This document shows positions 1 through 9,736 of a DNA stretch of 64,000 bases, piece by piece; position 1 is the first letter of the stretch, and each line of letters starts with the position of its first letter. The position numbers and the translations under genes are program-made. Source of the stretch: Candidatus Zixiibacteriota bacterium (GTDB taxonomy: Bacteria; Zixibacteria; MSB-5A5; GN15; PGXB01); assembly GCA_016933955.1 (NCBI GenBank), contig JAFGTT010000008.1, positions 62,001 to 126,000 on the forward strand, given 5' to 3'. The notes beneath the pieces were generated by a model, which saw nothing but the letters and a program-made list of their open reading frames with translations, was not told where the DNA came from and ran no database searches.

Positions 1-1
1 G

Positions 2-979
2 CGCCCGGATGAAACCATCGTCAATTTCATCACCACCGGGGCAATTACCGGGGTCTTTTGTGTCAACCGCAATAAAACGGAATTTGCTCAGCTGGAATTG
101 AATCATGATGTGCTGGAATCGCTTCTCAGGCGATTACATTTTGTCTTTGAATCGGTGGTTTCGGGATATAAATATATTGATGAAGCGGGATTGGCGGCCG
201 AAACCTATCTTAAGGAGATTTATCGGCTGGTTTTCAAACCGATCCGATCCCATCTTACCGGCGACAGAATAATAATCATGGCCGACGGCAGTTTCGGCCA
301 GATTCCCTTCAATGCCCTCAAGGATGAAAACAATCATTATCTGATGGAAGATTTCCGTCTCAGTTACGCGGTCAATCCCGATGATCTTCGGGACAGAACC
401 GAACTGGCCGGACTGAGCGAATGGAAAAACAATGCCATTTTCGCCATTTCGGGTGATTTACTGCCTTCGATTGAAATCGAGGCCCGCCGGATAAAAGATA
501 TTTTCGGTCAATCGAAAGTATATTATGACCAGGCCGCTGACCGTCAGTCGCTGTTGAAAGAAATTGGGCGGGCCGATGGTTTTCTGCATATTGCCGCCCA
601 TGCCTCACGATCATCGGAAAACCCCCTGTTTTCCCGGATTTTAATGGGTGACGGCCCATTTTATCCCTTTGATCTCTTCGAAACAGGTATAAGAGCAAAG
701 CTGGTAACGCTTTCCGGTTGCCAAACGGCCGCTCCCGGATTATATTACGGTAATTCTTTCAGTCTCGCCAAAGCCTTTTATCAGGCGGGGGGAAGATTCG
801 TCCTGGCGACATTATGGCCGGTGGCCGATAAGGTCAGCATGCTGTTTATGATACGATTTTATCAGGCACTGGCCGAGAAAGAAAATATACATGAGGCGTA
901 CTGGAAAACGGTCAGGTCGATGATCGACGTCACCGATAATCCGGCTTTCTGGAGTTCATTTGTGTTATTGGGAATATAG
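2..979 (+). CDS. CHAT-domain caspase-like protease, 5' truncated by window edge
   Basis: The reading frame is open from base 2, so the N-terminus lies outside the window; the internal TTG at 98 is not a credible start. The C-terminal part matches the CHAT family (caspase HetF associated with TPRs), cysteine proteases of the caspase clan. The dyad is visible: a histidine in HIAAHA (codon 599-601) and a cysteine in LSGCQTA (codon 719-721), followed by the usual GGRFVLATLWPV strand. The last residues, WSSFVLLGI, are typical of the CHAT end. CHAT proteins often carry N-terminal TPRs, which cannot be checked here. The stop is 14 bases before a secreted subtilase, so the two are probably co-transcribed. 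The substrate is unknown. The family call is strong; any role in signalling or defence would be inference. Confidence 0.85.
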   Translation, partial: RPDETIVNFITTGAITGVFCVNRNKTEFAQLELNHDVLESLLRRLHFVFESVVSGYKYIDEAGLAAETYLKEIYRLVFKPIRSHLTGDRIIIMADGSFGQIPFNALKDENNHYLMEDFRLSYAVNPDDLRDRTELAGLSEWKNNAIFAISGDLLPSIEIEARRIKDIFGQSKVYYDQAADRQSLLKEIGRADGFLHIAAHASRSSENPLFSRILMGDGPFYPFDLFETGIRAKLVTLSGCQTAAPGLYYGNSFSLAKAFYQAGGRFVLATLWPVADKVSMLFMIRFYQALAEKENIHEAYWKTVRSMIDVTDNPAFWSSFVLLGI

Positions 980-993
980 ATCAGGATGGGCAT

Positions 994-2415
994 ATGATAC
1001 GATTTAAAAACATTCGGCGTGTTTTAGCGGTCTTTTTATCGATAATATCTATACTGCTGGTGTCGCAACCGGAGTTGTGGGCACTTGACAGAATGGCGGA
1101 TCAGGCAATTGTCCGAGTCCGTGGGAATGTCAATATTAATTCCGTCATAGGTGACATCAACGGTATGCCGATCGATTCCATCAATCAGAGCAACACCTAC
1201 CTGGTGACATTCCCCGGCACGATTCCGGTTGATTCCGCCGTCAACAGACTTCGCCCTGAAAACGGGGTTCTACATGCCCAGCCCAATTTTATCTGGACGT
1301 TACCGGAAGTCGAGCAGATCAGCCAATCATTTCCCGATGAAAATCGCCCGGTTTTCACTATGGGAATCAGCCCGATACAATACTACGATACGGCCCTGGT
1401 GTATGATATCAATTCCGATACGGCCAACACGTTTTCCACCGGTGCCGGGGTGGTGGTCGCGGTGATCGATAATGGTATCAGGGCCGATCATCCGCTTTTT
1501 GTCAATTCACTGGCCGGACCCGGTTATGATTTTGTCGATGCCGATGATGATCCTTCGGAAGTGCCCGGCGAGGTTTTCGGCCACGGGACATTCGTGGCGG
1601 GAATAATCAAGCGAATCGCCCCGGATTGTCAGATTTTACCGATCCGGGCTTTCGATGCCGACGGCTACGGCAATTCCTTCACTGCCGCCAAGGCTATTTA
1701 TTACGCACTGGAGCATGGTGCCGATGTTATTAATATGAGTTTCAGCATGAATGAATCGAACCTGGTCATGGGCACGGTCATCCAGGAGGTTCTGCGCGGC
1801 GGTCCCGTAATGGCGGCGGCTTCCGGCAATGACGGCCTGGAAATGGTTACCTATCCTTCCGGCTACAGCGGTGTTATTGCGGTTTCGGCCATCGATACAG
1901 CCGATTATATTGCCGATTTTTCCAATTTCGGTTATTATCTCGATGTTTGTGCTCCCGGGGTTAATATTTACAGTTCCCTGGCCGGCGAATACGAATGGGG
2001 TACCTGGAGCGGGACATCTTTCTCAGCCGCCATGGTCAGCGGGACAGCCGCCCTGGTTCGGCAGGTTAAACCCGATTTTAATTCCAAAAAAGTATCCAAA
2101 GTTCTTCGCCTGAGTGCCAACCGGTATCTGGATTGGGGTTATATAGAGGGGAACGAAATTCATTATGGTTTCGGTTGTGTCGATGCCCTGGGGGCGGTTA
2201 ACGGGGCCATGACAGCTGATGACAATTTCGGTGAGGAAGCGCCCAATATCCTCAATGTCACCGACATGATCCGGTTTATTTACGGTGATGATACAGAAGT
2301 ATTGCCCGAAAATCAGGTTGGCGACTGTAATTGTTCGGGCCAGATTAACATCCTCGATGTTACTCTGTTGGTCAATTATATCTACCGGGGCGGCCCGGAG
2401 CCGATGTGTAAATAG
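994..2415 (+). CDS. Secreted S8 subtilisin-like serine protease with dockerin-like C-terminus
   Basis: A 473-residue secreted peptidase. A hydrophobic signal segment (residues about 10-31) precedes an inhibitor-I9-like propeptide region. The S8 catalytic triad is intact: Asp159 in VIDNGIRADHP, His197 in GHGTFVAGI and Ser342 in GTSFSAAM, with the oxyanion Asn in ASGNDG. The last 60 residues hold two dockerin-like calcium-binding segments (NILNVTDMIRF and GQINILDVTLLVNYIY), a style common on secreted enzymes of Zixibacteria and related phyla. It follows the CHAT gene by 14 bases and is followed by a terminator, so the pair is a likely transcription unit end. It probably acts outside the cell or on the surface; what the dockerin docks to is unknown. 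Confidence 0.9.
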   Translation: MIRFKNIRRVLAVFLSIISILLVSQPELWALDRMADQAIVRVRGNVNINSVIGDINGMPIDSINQSNTYLVTFPGTIPVDSAVNRLRPENGVLHAQPNFIWTLPEVEQISQSFPDENRPVFTMGISPIQYYDTALVYDINSDTANTFSTGAGVVVAVIDNGIRADHPLFVNSLAGPGYDFVDADDDPSEVPGEVFGHGTFVAGIIKRIAPDCQILPIRAFDADGYGNSFTAAKAIYYALEHGADVINMSFSMNESNLVMGTVIQEVLRGGPVMAAASGNDGLEMVTYPSGYSGVIAVSAIDTADYIADFSNFGYYLDVCAPGVNIYSSLAGEYEWGTWSGTSFSAAMVSGTAALVRQVKPDFNSKKVSKVLRLSANRYLDWGYIEGNEIHYGFGCVDALGAVNGAMTADDNFGEEAPNILNVTDMIRFIYGDDTEVLPENQVGDCNCSGQINILDVTLLVNYIYRGGPEPMCK

Positions 2416-2485
2416 GCTTGATTGAAGGGTATCAAAATCGGTGAACCGAGGGGCTCTTCGCGCTTAAGCTCGGCTCTCGGTTTAG

Positions 2486-2515
2486 CGCCGCCGTCAACGG
2501 CGGCGTCTTTATTTT
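2486..2515 (+). terminator. Rho-independent terminator after the subtilase gene
   Basis: A perfect 8-bp stem CGCCGCCG / CGGCGGCG closes a TCAA tetraloop (2486-2505) and is followed by TCTTTATTTT. It sits 70 bases after the subtilase stop. The rest of the 334-base gap (2416-2749) shows only a weaker inverted repeat (AACCGAG near 2444 and CTCGGTT near 2477) and no convincing gene. Confidence 0.8.
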
Positions 2516-2749
2516 CTGCCTTCCGGCATCCGATCAAATGGTATGGTATTCGAACTACCTGTTAGAAATCAATTAATAATGCCGGCGGGGCGGAAAAACG
2601 GCTTGCCTTTGGGATTCCGATGCTATAAATTGGCCCAAATTCCGGGTCAGGGATTTTATTTATATGAATGTGATGGTCCCGATATTGATTTCTTATTATT
2701 ATGCCTGATCCGGTCAAGCTGACCGCCTCGCCAGGAAGTGTAAAATATT

Positions 2750-3940
2750 ATGGATGAATCAAATGCCGGAAAGGCTGATCTTTCGGCCCTGAAAATAGAT
2801 CGTAATCGAAAATCGGCCCCGGGCCGGAAAAAAAGATGGCTTCATCTGCTCTGGCTGTTGCTACCGATAGTTATCTATTTTGGCTACCGGGCCACTTTGA
2901 ATCGAGTGGCGCCATCGGTGAAAGTACGGACCGCCACAGCGCGGGTGATTACCGGAAGCGAGGCCGCGGCGGAGCTGGTGGCAACCGGCTATGTGGTGGC
3001 TCAGGTCAAGGCGGCGGTGGCCTCGAAAGGTACCGGACGGTTGAGAGTTCTCAATGTCGAGGAGGGCGACAGTGTCCGGGCCAATACCATCCTGGGTGAA
3101 CTTGAAAATGATGATATTATGGCCGAACTCGACCTGGCGCGAGCCCAATTGAAACAGGTCCGGGCCGACTCGGTTCTGGCCTGGCAGAGTCTGACAAGAT
3201 ACCGCCGTCTGCTTAAAGATAATTATACCACTGAGGAAGTTGTGGAAGAGGCCGAGGCGGCTTACACCAGGGCCGTGGCATCGGTTGAAGGGGCCGAGGC
3301 CGGGGTCCGGGGGGCCGAAGTGGCGCTGGAAAATACTGTCATCCGGGCTCCGTTCGATGGGACGGTGCTGACCAAGAACGCCGATGTCGGGGAGATGGTG
3401 GCTCCGCTGGCGGCCACCGTATCATCGCGGGGGGCGGTAGTAACGATGGCCGATATGTCGTCACTGGAGGTGGAAGCCGATGTTTCCGAGGCAAATATCC
3501 AGAAAGTGAAAGTCGGCCAGCCTTGCGAAATTATTCTCGATGCCTACCCCGATCATAAATATCCCGGCCATGTTAAAAAAATCGTCCCCACCGCGGATAG
3601 AACCCGTGCAACTGTTTTAACCAAAATCGCATTTGAGGAAAAAGATGACCGGGTTTTGCCGGAGATGTCGGCCCGGGTCAATTTCCTGCCGATTGTCGAT
3701 CAACCGGCGGAAAAAATCGAACCGGCCCTGGTTGTTCCGCATGAGGCATTGACCACCCGCGAAGGTAAAACGGTGGTTTTCGGGATTGTCGATAACCGGG
3801 CACAAATGATCGTGGTGGAAATCGGGCGGCGGCTGGGCAGTGAGACCGAGATTATCTCCGGTCTGGAAAAGGGACAGAAGGTGATCCTGGAGCCGCCGGG
3901 AGGAATGGAAACCGGCGACAAAGTCGAAATGTCAATTTGA
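2750..3940 (+). CDS. RND/HlyD-type periplasmic adaptor of an ABC efflux system (MacA-like)
   Basis: A 396-residue membrane fusion protein. One N-terminal membrane anchor (residues about 28-45) follows a basic cytoplasmic stretch. The biotinyl-lipoyl-like halves, around GRLRVLNVEEGDSV and ENTVIRAPFDGTV, flank a coiled-coil hairpin rich in Ala and Glu, and a beta-barrel and membrane-proximal domain follow. It bridges an inner-membrane ABC transporter to an outer-membrane exit duct. It is the first of four tightly packed genes (ATPase and two FtsX-type permeases follow), the usual MacA-MacB-like arrangement with the ATPase and permease as separate proteins. No TolC-like gene is in the window. 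Substrate unknown; macrolides, lipids or peptides are all known for relatives. Confidence 0.85.
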   Translation: MDESNAGKADLSALKIDRNRKSAPGRKKRWLHLLWLLLPIVIYFGYRATLNRVAPSVKVRTATARVITGSEAAAELVATGYVVAQVKAAVASKGTGRLRVLNVEEGDSVRANTILGELENDDIMAELDLARAQLKQVRADSVLAWQSLTRYRRLLKDNYTTEEVVEEAEAAYTRAVASVEGAEAGVRGAEVALENTVIRAPFDGTVLTKNADVGEMVAPLAATVSSRGAVVTMADMSSLEVEADVSEANIQKVKVGQPCEIILDAYPDHKYPGHVKKIVPTADRTRATVLTKIAFEEKDDRVLPEMSARVNFLPIVDQPAEKIEPALVVPHEALTTREGKTVVFGIVDNRAQMIVVEIGRRLGSETEIISGLEKGQKVILEPPGGMETGDKVEMSI

Positions 3941-3958
3941 TAAAATCAGGTATGAGTT

Positions 3959-4645
3959 ATGGCGGAAAAAATTGTTCAGGTTAGTAATCTTTATAAATCG
4001 TACTATCGCGATTCGATTGAAATACCGGTTCTTCACAATATCAATCTTGAGGTCGAGATCGGACAATTTCTGGCCCTGATGGGGCCGTCCGGTTCGGGAA
4101 AAACCACTCTGCTCAACCTGCTGGCCGGAATAGATCAACCGACTTCGGGAAAACTGATGGTGGCCGGTGAGGATACCAGCCGTTTGAGCGACAGTCAACT
4201 GGCCAAATGGCGCGCCCGGCATATCGGGTTTGTTTTTCAGTTTTATAACCTGCTCCCGGTTTTGACGGCTTTCGAGAATGTGGAACTGCCTCTTCTTCTC
4301 ACCCACCTGAGTAAAAAAGAACGGCGCCAGCATGTCGAAACCGCCCTGTCGATCGTCGGTCTGGCCGACCGAATGAAGCATTATCCGCGCCAGCTATCCG
4401 GCGGTCAGGAACAACGGGTGGCTATCGCCAGGGCCATTGTCTCCGATCCATCCCTAATTCTGGCCGATGAGCCGACCGGTGACCTGGACAAGCAATCGGC
4501 CGAGGAAATTATGACCCTGATGACCCGGCTTAACAAGGAATTCAACAAAACTATCATTATGGTCACTCATGATCCGCGGGCGGCCGATAAAGCCGAAATA
4601 ATACGTCAGCTCGATAAAGGGATTCTCAACGGTGAAAGTCTTTAA
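3959..4645 (+). CDS. ABC transporter ATPase, MacB/LolD class
   Basis: A 228-residue nucleotide-binding subunit. Walker A is GPSGSGKTT, the signature is [14 protein letters not shown] (Glu where most relatives have a second Gln), Walker B is [12 protein letters not shown] and the H-loop is MVTHD. These features, the length and the FQFYNLLP Q-loop fit the MacB/LolD/FtsE group, which drives substrate extrusion from the periplasmic side by mechanotransmission. It starts 18 bases after the adaptor gene and its 3' end overlaps the next permease gene by 14 bases, indicating translational coupling. Confidence 0.92.
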   Translation: MAEKIVQVSNLYKSYYRDSIEIPVLHNINLEVEIGQFLALMGPSGSGKTTLLNLLAGIDQPTSGKLMVAGEDTSRLSDSQLAKWRARHIGFVFQFYNLLPVLTAFENVELPLLLTHLSKKERRQHVETALSIVGLADRMKHYPRQLSGGQEQRVAIARAIVSDPSLILADEPTGDLDKQSAEEIMTLMTRLNKEFNKTIIMVTHDPRAADKAEIIRQLDKGILNGESL

Positions 4646-5789
4646 ACTGATTTTCAAAAATGCGGCCCGGCGCAAACTGAGGGCCTTCCTGACCATCCTG
4701 GGAATCGCCCTGGCCGTGATGGCTTTTGGATTAATCCGGACTTTTATCGATGCCTGGTATGCCGGGGCGCGGGCGGCCCAACCCGATCGCCTGGTTACAC
4801 GGCATGCCGTGTCTATTGTATTCGACCTGCCGATTGCATATAAAGATCAAATTTTGAGTATCGACGGGGTGGAAGATGTCACTTATGCTATCTGGTTTGG
4901 CGGGATATATATCGATCCCTCCAATTTCTTCCCCCAGATGGGCGTCGAACCGGAATCCTTTTTCCGGATTTTCCCTGAATTTATATTGGCCAGGGATCAA
5001 CTGGAGGCTTTGGTACGAGAAAAGCGGGGAGCCGTCGTCGGGCGAAAAGTTGCCGACCGCTTCGGCTGGAAAATCGGCGACAAAATCAACCTGATCGGGA
5101 CTATCTATCCCGGCAACTGGGAATTTATCATCACCGGGATTTACACCGGCCGGGATGTCGATACCGATGAAACGATGTTTCTTTTCCGTTTCGATTATGT
5201 GGATGAAGTGATGAAACAGGAATCCCCCGGAAGGGTCGGGGAAGTGGGTTGGTATGCTCTCAAGATCGACGATCCCAGCCGGGCGGCCGAAATCGCCTCG
5301 GCCATCGACCGGCGGTTCGATAATTCCTGGGCGGAGACCAAAACCGAAACCGAAAAGCAGTTTCAGTTGAGTTTTATCTCGATGGCGGGTGCTATCATAG
5401 TTGGCCTGAGAATTATTTCGTACCTCATTATCGGGGTGATTCTGCTGGTGATGATCAATACCATGGCTATGACGGCCCGGGAGCGTGTTTCGGAAAACGC
5501 CTTCATGAGGACGCTGGGATTCCGGGGATATCACCTGACCGGGTTGATTCTGGGCGAATCATTGATAATCGCCGCCGCGGGAGGAATAACCGGGATGGGT
5601 CTTTTGTACCTGGTTAGCAATGGGGTTCGGGTGGCTTTAAGTCAGTACTTCCCGGGTTTCGAGGCCAGCCTGCTGGTGTACATGACCTGTCTGGTGGTGG
5701 CAATTCTGGTCGGGATTATCGCTTCCATCTTTCCCGTCCAGAGAGCCCTGCGAATCAGCATTGTCGATGGACTGCGCGTGGTCGATTGA
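4632..5789 (+). CDS. FtsX/MacB-type ABC permease, first subunit
   Basis: A 385-residue permease starting at GTG and overlapping the ATPase gene by 14 bases. It has the MacB-core topology: an N-terminal transmembrane helix (residues about 16-36), a large periplasmic domain of some 220 residues and three C-terminal helices (from about residue 255). The conserved cytoplasmic segment ARERVSENAFMRTLGFRG, which contacts the ATPase, is present. It pairs with the next gene, another permease of the same fold, so the transporter is probably a heterodimer. Confidence 0.88.
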   Translation: MKVFKLIFKNAARRKLRAFLTILGIALAVMAFGLIRTFIDAWYAGARAAQPDRLVTRHAVSIVFDLPIAYKDQILSIDGVEDVTYAIWFGGIYIDPSNFFPQMGVEPESFFRIFPEFILARDQLEALVREKRGAVVGRKVADRFGWKIGDKINLIGTIYPGNWEFIITGIYTGRDVDTDETMFLFRFDYVDEVMKQESPGRVGEVGWYALKIDDPSRAAEIASAIDRRFDNSWAETKTETEKQFQLSFISMAGAIIVGLRIISYLIIGVILLVMINTMAMTARERVSENAFMRTLGFRGYHLTGLILGESLIIAAAGGITGMGLLYLVSNGVRVALSQYFPGFEASLLVYMTCLVVAILVGIIASIFPVQRALRISIVDGLRVVD

Positions 5790-5800
5790 GGAGTTATGCT

Positions 5801-6961
5801 ATGATACCGGCCGGTTATACATTTCGGAATATTCTGCAGCATAAGGTGACCTCGGCTTTGACAATCCTCGGTATCAGCCTGGTGGTCTTTGTCTTCTCCG
5901 GTTCCCTGATGCTTTCCCATGGACTGAAAGCTACCCTGGTGGCCACCGGGACGGACGGCAATGTGATTGCCATCCGGAAATCCTCGCAGACCGAGGTGAT
6001 GTCTATTGTTGACTATGAACAGGCCCGAATTTTGGCCACCTCCCCGGAGATCGCCCGCGACGAAAACGATGCCCCTTTCCTGACCAATGAAATTTATGTT
6101 CTGATCGGTCTCAAATCCCGCTCCAACGGTGATGAGGCTCAGGTGGTGGTTCGAGGAGTGACGCCCAATTCGATGAAACTGCGGCCGATGATAAAGATGG
6201 TGGAAGGCCGGATGTGGAATGATCCCGGTTCGGAGATTATTGCCGGGAGCGAGGCGGCCAAACGGTTTATCGGGTGCGGGCTTGGCGAGCAGGTTCGCTT
6301 CGGCGCCCGCCAGTGGACGGTGGTGGGAATTTTCGATGCCGGCGGAACCGGATTCGATTCGGAATTGCGGTGCGAAATCAACCAGGCTACCGATGCCTTC
6401 CGGCGCCCGGTCTATTCCTCGGTGACATTTCGCTTGGCCGACACCTCAGGGTTCGCCGCTTTCAAGCAAAAAATAGAAGATGATCGTCGGCTGACACTCG
6501 AGATCAAGCAGGAAAAGGAGTACTATGAGGCGCAGTCGCGCTATACCACCACTTTCATTTCCATTGCCGGTAGTGTTATCAGTATTGTCTTCAGTCTCGG
6601 GGCGATAATCGGAGCCATGATTACCATGTATGCCGCGGTGGCCAACCGGGTCAAGGAGATCGGCACCCTTCGGGCTCTCGGATTCAGCCGATTCAGTATT
6701 CTGACTTCGTTTTTGACCGAATCGATGCTGATCGCATTATCGGGCGGGGCGCTTGGGGTTCTGGCGGCTTATTTCCTCGGATTTTTCAGAATCTCAACCA
6801 CCAACTGGGATACTTTTTCGGAAATCGCTTTTAATTTCGAAATGTCCTGGGCCATAGCCATCTCGGCCTTGGTTTTTTCACTTCTGATGGGTATCATCGG
6901 CGGTTTCCTTCCGGCCGTCCGGGCGGCCCGGCTGAAAATAATCGATACCCTCCGCGCCTGA
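5801..6961 (+). CDS. FtsX/MacB-type ABC permease, second subunit
   Basis: A 386-residue permease with the same layout as its upstream neighbour: one N-terminal helix, a periplasmic domain and three C-terminal helices, with the ATPase-contacting NRVKEIGTLRALGF segment. I chose the ATG at 5801 over an upstream TTG at 5786 because GAGGAG lies at 5788-5793 with normal spacing. The start is 11 bases after the previous stop. Together with the adaptor, the ATPase and the first permease it completes an efflux unit that lacks only an outer-membrane channel. Confidence 0.88.
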   Translation: MIPAGYTFRNILQHKVTSALTILGISLVVFVFSGSLMLSHGLKATLVATGTDGNVIAIRKSSQTEVMSIVDYEQARILATSPEIARDENDAPFLTNEIYVLIGLKSRSNGDEAQVVVRGVTPNSMKLRPMIKMVEGRMWNDPGSEIIAGSEAAKRFIGCGLGEQVRFGARQWTVVGIFDAGGTGFDSELRCEINQATDAFRRPVYSSVTFRLADTSGFAAFKQKIEDDRRLTLEIKQEKEYYEAQSRYTTTFISIAGSVISIVFSLGAIIGAMITMYAAVANRVKEIGTLRALGFSRFSILTSFLTESMLIALSGGALGVLAAYFLGFFRISTTNWDTFSEIAFNFEMSWAIAISALVFSLLMGIIGGFLPAVRAARLKIIDTLRA

Positions 6962-7079
6962 TTAATTCCTTTGCGGACCGGATATTATTCGGTTCGGAAA
7001 CTCAAAAACAACTTGTCGAAAAACCGGGCATAATGTAGCTTGCTCTCCATCGTGAAACAGATCGGGGGATAATAGTAGA

Positions 7080-7856
7080 TTGGATTGGTATATTTATCCG
7101 CTGGTAGTTCTGGCCGGCTTTGTTTGCGGTTTTATAAATACCCTGGCCGGAAGCGGCTCACTGGTGACTCTGCCGCTGTTGATTTTTCTGGGACTTCCGG
7201 CCAATGTCGCCAACGGTACCAACCGGGTGGCAATCCTGCTTCAGACGATGGTGGCGGTCGAGAAATTCCGCCGCGAAAAACGTCTCGACCCGAGGCGGGG
7301 CGGCCTTCTGGCGATTCCGGCCATTTTCGGTGCGGTGGTCGGGGCTCAGATCGCGGTCAATCTCGACGAGCAGTTGATGCGCCAAACGATCGGCGTTCTC
7401 ATGGTGGTCATGCTGGTGGTGATCCTGGTTAAACCGAAACGATGGCTGGTGGGCAGACCGGAAATAACCGACCGGCGGCCGGGTCTGATATTGATTTTAA
7501 CTTTTTTCGGAATCGGAGTGTACGGCGGTTTCATTCAGGCCGGGGTGGGAATATTCCTGCTGGCCGGACTGGTGCTGGCGGCGGGATATGATCTGGTCAA
7601 AGCCAACGCCATCAAAAATCTGATTATCCTCTGTTTTACTGTTTTCGCGTTGCTGGTTTTCATTTTCAATAACCAGGTCCGCTGGGAAATCGGGCTTATT
7701 CTGGCGGTCGGGAATATGCTCGGGGCCTGGGTGGCGGCCCGGCTGGCGGTCGAGAAGGGGGCCGGTTTCGTACGCTGGCTGCTGATAGGCGTGATAATCG
7801 TCTCGGCGGTTATGTTGCTCGGCGTGGACAAACTGATCGCCGGGTTGTTCCGATAG
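7080..7856 (+). CDS. TauE/SafE-family membrane permease
   Basis: A 258-residue integral membrane protein with about eight hydrophobic helices. It shows the two-fold repeated family motif, seen as FINTLAGSGSLVTLPLL near residue 20 and GGFIQAGVGIFLLAGL near residue 148. Members export sulfite, sulfoacetate or related organic sulfur anions, though most are uncharacterised. It starts at TTG with a GGGGG ribosome-binding sequence about a dozen bases upstream. The gene ends 6 bases from the convergent exonuclease gene. Substrate cannot be assigned from context. Confidence 0.82.
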   Translation: MDWYIYPLVVLAGFVCGFINTLAGSGSLVTLPLLIFLGLPANVANGTNRVAILLQTMVAVEKFRREKRLDPRRGGLLAIPAIFGAVVGAQIAVNLDEQLMRQTIGVLMVVMLVVILVKPKRWLVGRPEITDRRPGLILILTFFGIGVYGGFIQAGVGIFLLAGLVLAAGYDLVKANAIKNLIILCFTVFALLVFIFNNQVRWEIGLILAVGNMLGAWVAARLAVEKGAGFVRWLLIGVIIVSAVMLLGVDKLIAGLFR

Positions 7857-7862
7857 AATCCG

Positions 7863-8636
7863 TTACAGGGACAGATCGATTCCGATCGGGCAATGGTCCG
7901 AACCCATGATTTCCGGACGGATAAAAGCCTTCCGCACTTTCTTTTTCAGACTGTCGCTGACAAAGAAATAATCTATTCTCCAGCCCACATTTCGTTCCCG
8001 GGCCCGGGTAATCATATCCCACCAGGTGTACTGCTCCGGTTCCCGGTTGAACATCCGGAAAGTATCATGATAACCATGCTCGACAAATTTATCCATCCAA
8101 GCCCGCTCCTCGGGCAGAAAACCGGAGACTTTTTCGTTCTCTTTCGGGCGGGCCAGGTCGATCTCCTTGTGGGCGGTATTGACATCGCCGCAGATAACGA
8201 GATTTTTCCCGCCGTTTTTCATCCGGTCGGCAATCTCGAGGAAAGTATCATAGAATTCCATTTTATAGTGCAGACGCTCTTTCGACTGCTTGCCGTTGGG
8301 ATAATAAATATTGAACAGGATAAATTTGTCGTACTCGGCGATAATGATCCGCCCCTCGTTGTCGAACTTCTCGATTCCAAAACCGGAAGACAATTTTTTC
8401 GGTTCCCTCCGGGAATAGAGTGCCACCCCGCTGTAACCCTTTTTCTCGGCCGAAACGAAGTACGTATGATAACCGTCGATATTTTTCAATTCATCGGGAA
8501 TCTGGTTGGCGGCGGCCTTGGTTTCCTGAAGACAGAGGATATCCGGTTTTTCGTCAAGGAACCAGTCCAGGGCTTTCTTTCGGTGGACAGCCCGGAGGCC
8601 GTTGACATTCCATGACATCAGGCGGATGGTTTTCAT
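7863..8636 (-). CDS. xth: Exodeoxyribonuclease III / AP endonuclease
   Basis: A 257-residue enzyme of the exonuclease-endonuclease-phosphatase fold. Visible motifs are SWNVNGLRA at the N-terminus, LCLQETKA with the metal-binding Glu, [12 protein letters not shown] with the catalytic Asp-Asn, WRIDYFFVS and the C-terminal [11 protein letters not shown] with the Asp-His pair. Length matches bacterial XthA/ExoA. It cleaves DNA at abasic sites and removes 3' blocking groups in base excision repair. It is the downstream gene of a short pair with the SDR dehydrogenase, 15 bases apart. Confidence 0.95.
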   Translation of the reverse strand: MKTIRLMSWNVNGLRAVHRKKALDWFLDEKPDILCLQETKAAANQIPDELKNIDGYHTYFVSAEKKGYSGVALYSRREPKKLSSGFGIEKFDNEGRIIIAEYDKFILFNIYYPNGKQSKERLHYKMEFYDTFLEIADRMKNGGKNLVICGDVNTAHKEIDLARPKENEKVSGFLPEERAWMDKFVEHGYHDTFRMFNREPEQYTWWDMITRARERNVGWRIDYFFVSDSLKKKVRKAFIRPEIMGSDHCPIGIDLSL

Positions 8637-8651
8637 AACCCTGCCATCCTC

Positions 8652-9626
8652 TTACCGGGAAGTTTGACCTTGCGGTTTTTCCAGCCGTTCCGACAGCTTG
8701 TCCAGCATATCTCTGGTCATCATGGCCAGATCAAAGGTCGGTTTCCAGCCCCATTCTGCGCGGGCGGCGGAATCATCGAGGAAATTCGGCCAGGAATCGG
8801 CAATCGACTGGCGGACCGGATCGACATTGAAGTCTATTTCGAAATCGGGAATATGTTTCTTTATTTCGGCGGCGATAAGTTCCGGGGTGAAATTCATCGC
8901 CGTCACATTGAAGGAGTTACGGTTTTTCAGTTTTGACGGGTCAGCCTCCATCAGGTCTATCATTCCCTTGATGGCATCCGGCATATACATCATATCCAGC
9001 CGGGTGTCCCGGTTCAGGTAGCAGGTGTACTTATGGTGTTTGAGAGCTTCGATATATATCTCCACGGCATAATCGGTGGTGCCGCCGCCGGGTTCGGTTT
9101 CATACGAAATCAAACCCGGAAAACGGAGGCCGCGGGTATCGAGATCGAATTTTTGATGGTAATAATCGCAGAGCAGTTCTCCGGTCACCTTGGTCACACC
9201 GTACATCGTCCGGGGCCGCTGAATCGTCACCTGGGGAGTCCCGTCTTTGGGAGTTTCCGGGCCGAAGGCGCCGATCGAACTGGGAACGAACAGAGCACAG
9301 TGGTATTGACGGGCGGCTTCAAGCATGTTGTACAGTCCGTTGACATTGACCAGCCAGGCCTGGTTCGGTTTGGCCTCACCGACCGCCGAGAGAATGGCCG
9401 CCAGGTGATAAATGGTATCGACATTGTATATCTGCATGACCCTGGTGATATGGTGCGGGTCGAGGCAGTCCAGAAATTCGAACGGGCCGGTATCGCGAAG
9501 AGTGGTGGTGGTGGGCATGCGGATATCGGTGGCGATGACATTGTCCCGTCCGTAATGTTTTCTCAGTTCAACCGTCAGTTCCGAGCCGATCTGTCCGATG
9601 GCCCCGGTGATCAGGATTCTTTTCAT
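8652..9626 (-). CDS. SDR-type NAD-dependent L-threonine 3-dehydrogenase-like epimerase/dehydratase
   Basis: An extended short-chain dehydrogenase of 324 residues. The NAD motif ITGAIGQIGSEL is at the N-terminus, and the catalytic Tyr-Lys is in TMYGVTKVTGELL, preceded by VPSSIGAFGP. The segments DTRGLRFPGLISY and DMMYMPDAIKGMIDLM closely resemble the UDP-galactose-epimerase-like L-threonine dehydrogenases, which oxidise threonine to 2-amino-3-ketobutyrate. I chose the ATG at 9626 (MKRILITG) rather than 9644 because GAGGAA lies 7 bases upstream. No 2-amino-3-ketobutyrate CoA ligase is adjacent, so the substrate rests on similarity alone. Confidence 0.82.
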   Translation of the reverse strand: MKRILITGAIGQIGSELTVELRKHYGRDNVIATDIRMPTTTTLRDTGPFEFLDCLDPHHITRVMQIYNVDTIYHLAAILSAVGEAKPNQAWLVNVNGLYNMLEAARQYHCALFVPSSIGAFGPETPKDGTPQVTIQRPRTMYGVTKVTGELLCDYYHQKFDLDTRGLRFPGLISYETEPGGGTTDYAVEIYIEALKHHKYTCYLNRDTRLDMMYMPDAIKGMIDLMEADPSKLKNRNSFNVTAMNFTPELIAAEIKKHIPDFEIDFNVDPVRQSIADSWPNFLDDSAARAEWGWKPTFDLAMMTRDMLDKLSERLEKPQGQTSR

Positions 9627-9736
9627 TGATGTATTCCTCAGCATTAAGCAGTTGTCTTTTTTCGGGCCATAATATAAGGACCGGCTTGAAATAAATCCAG
9701 TGGCAAACGGAACGGAAACGGCCCGGAAACAAGAAT

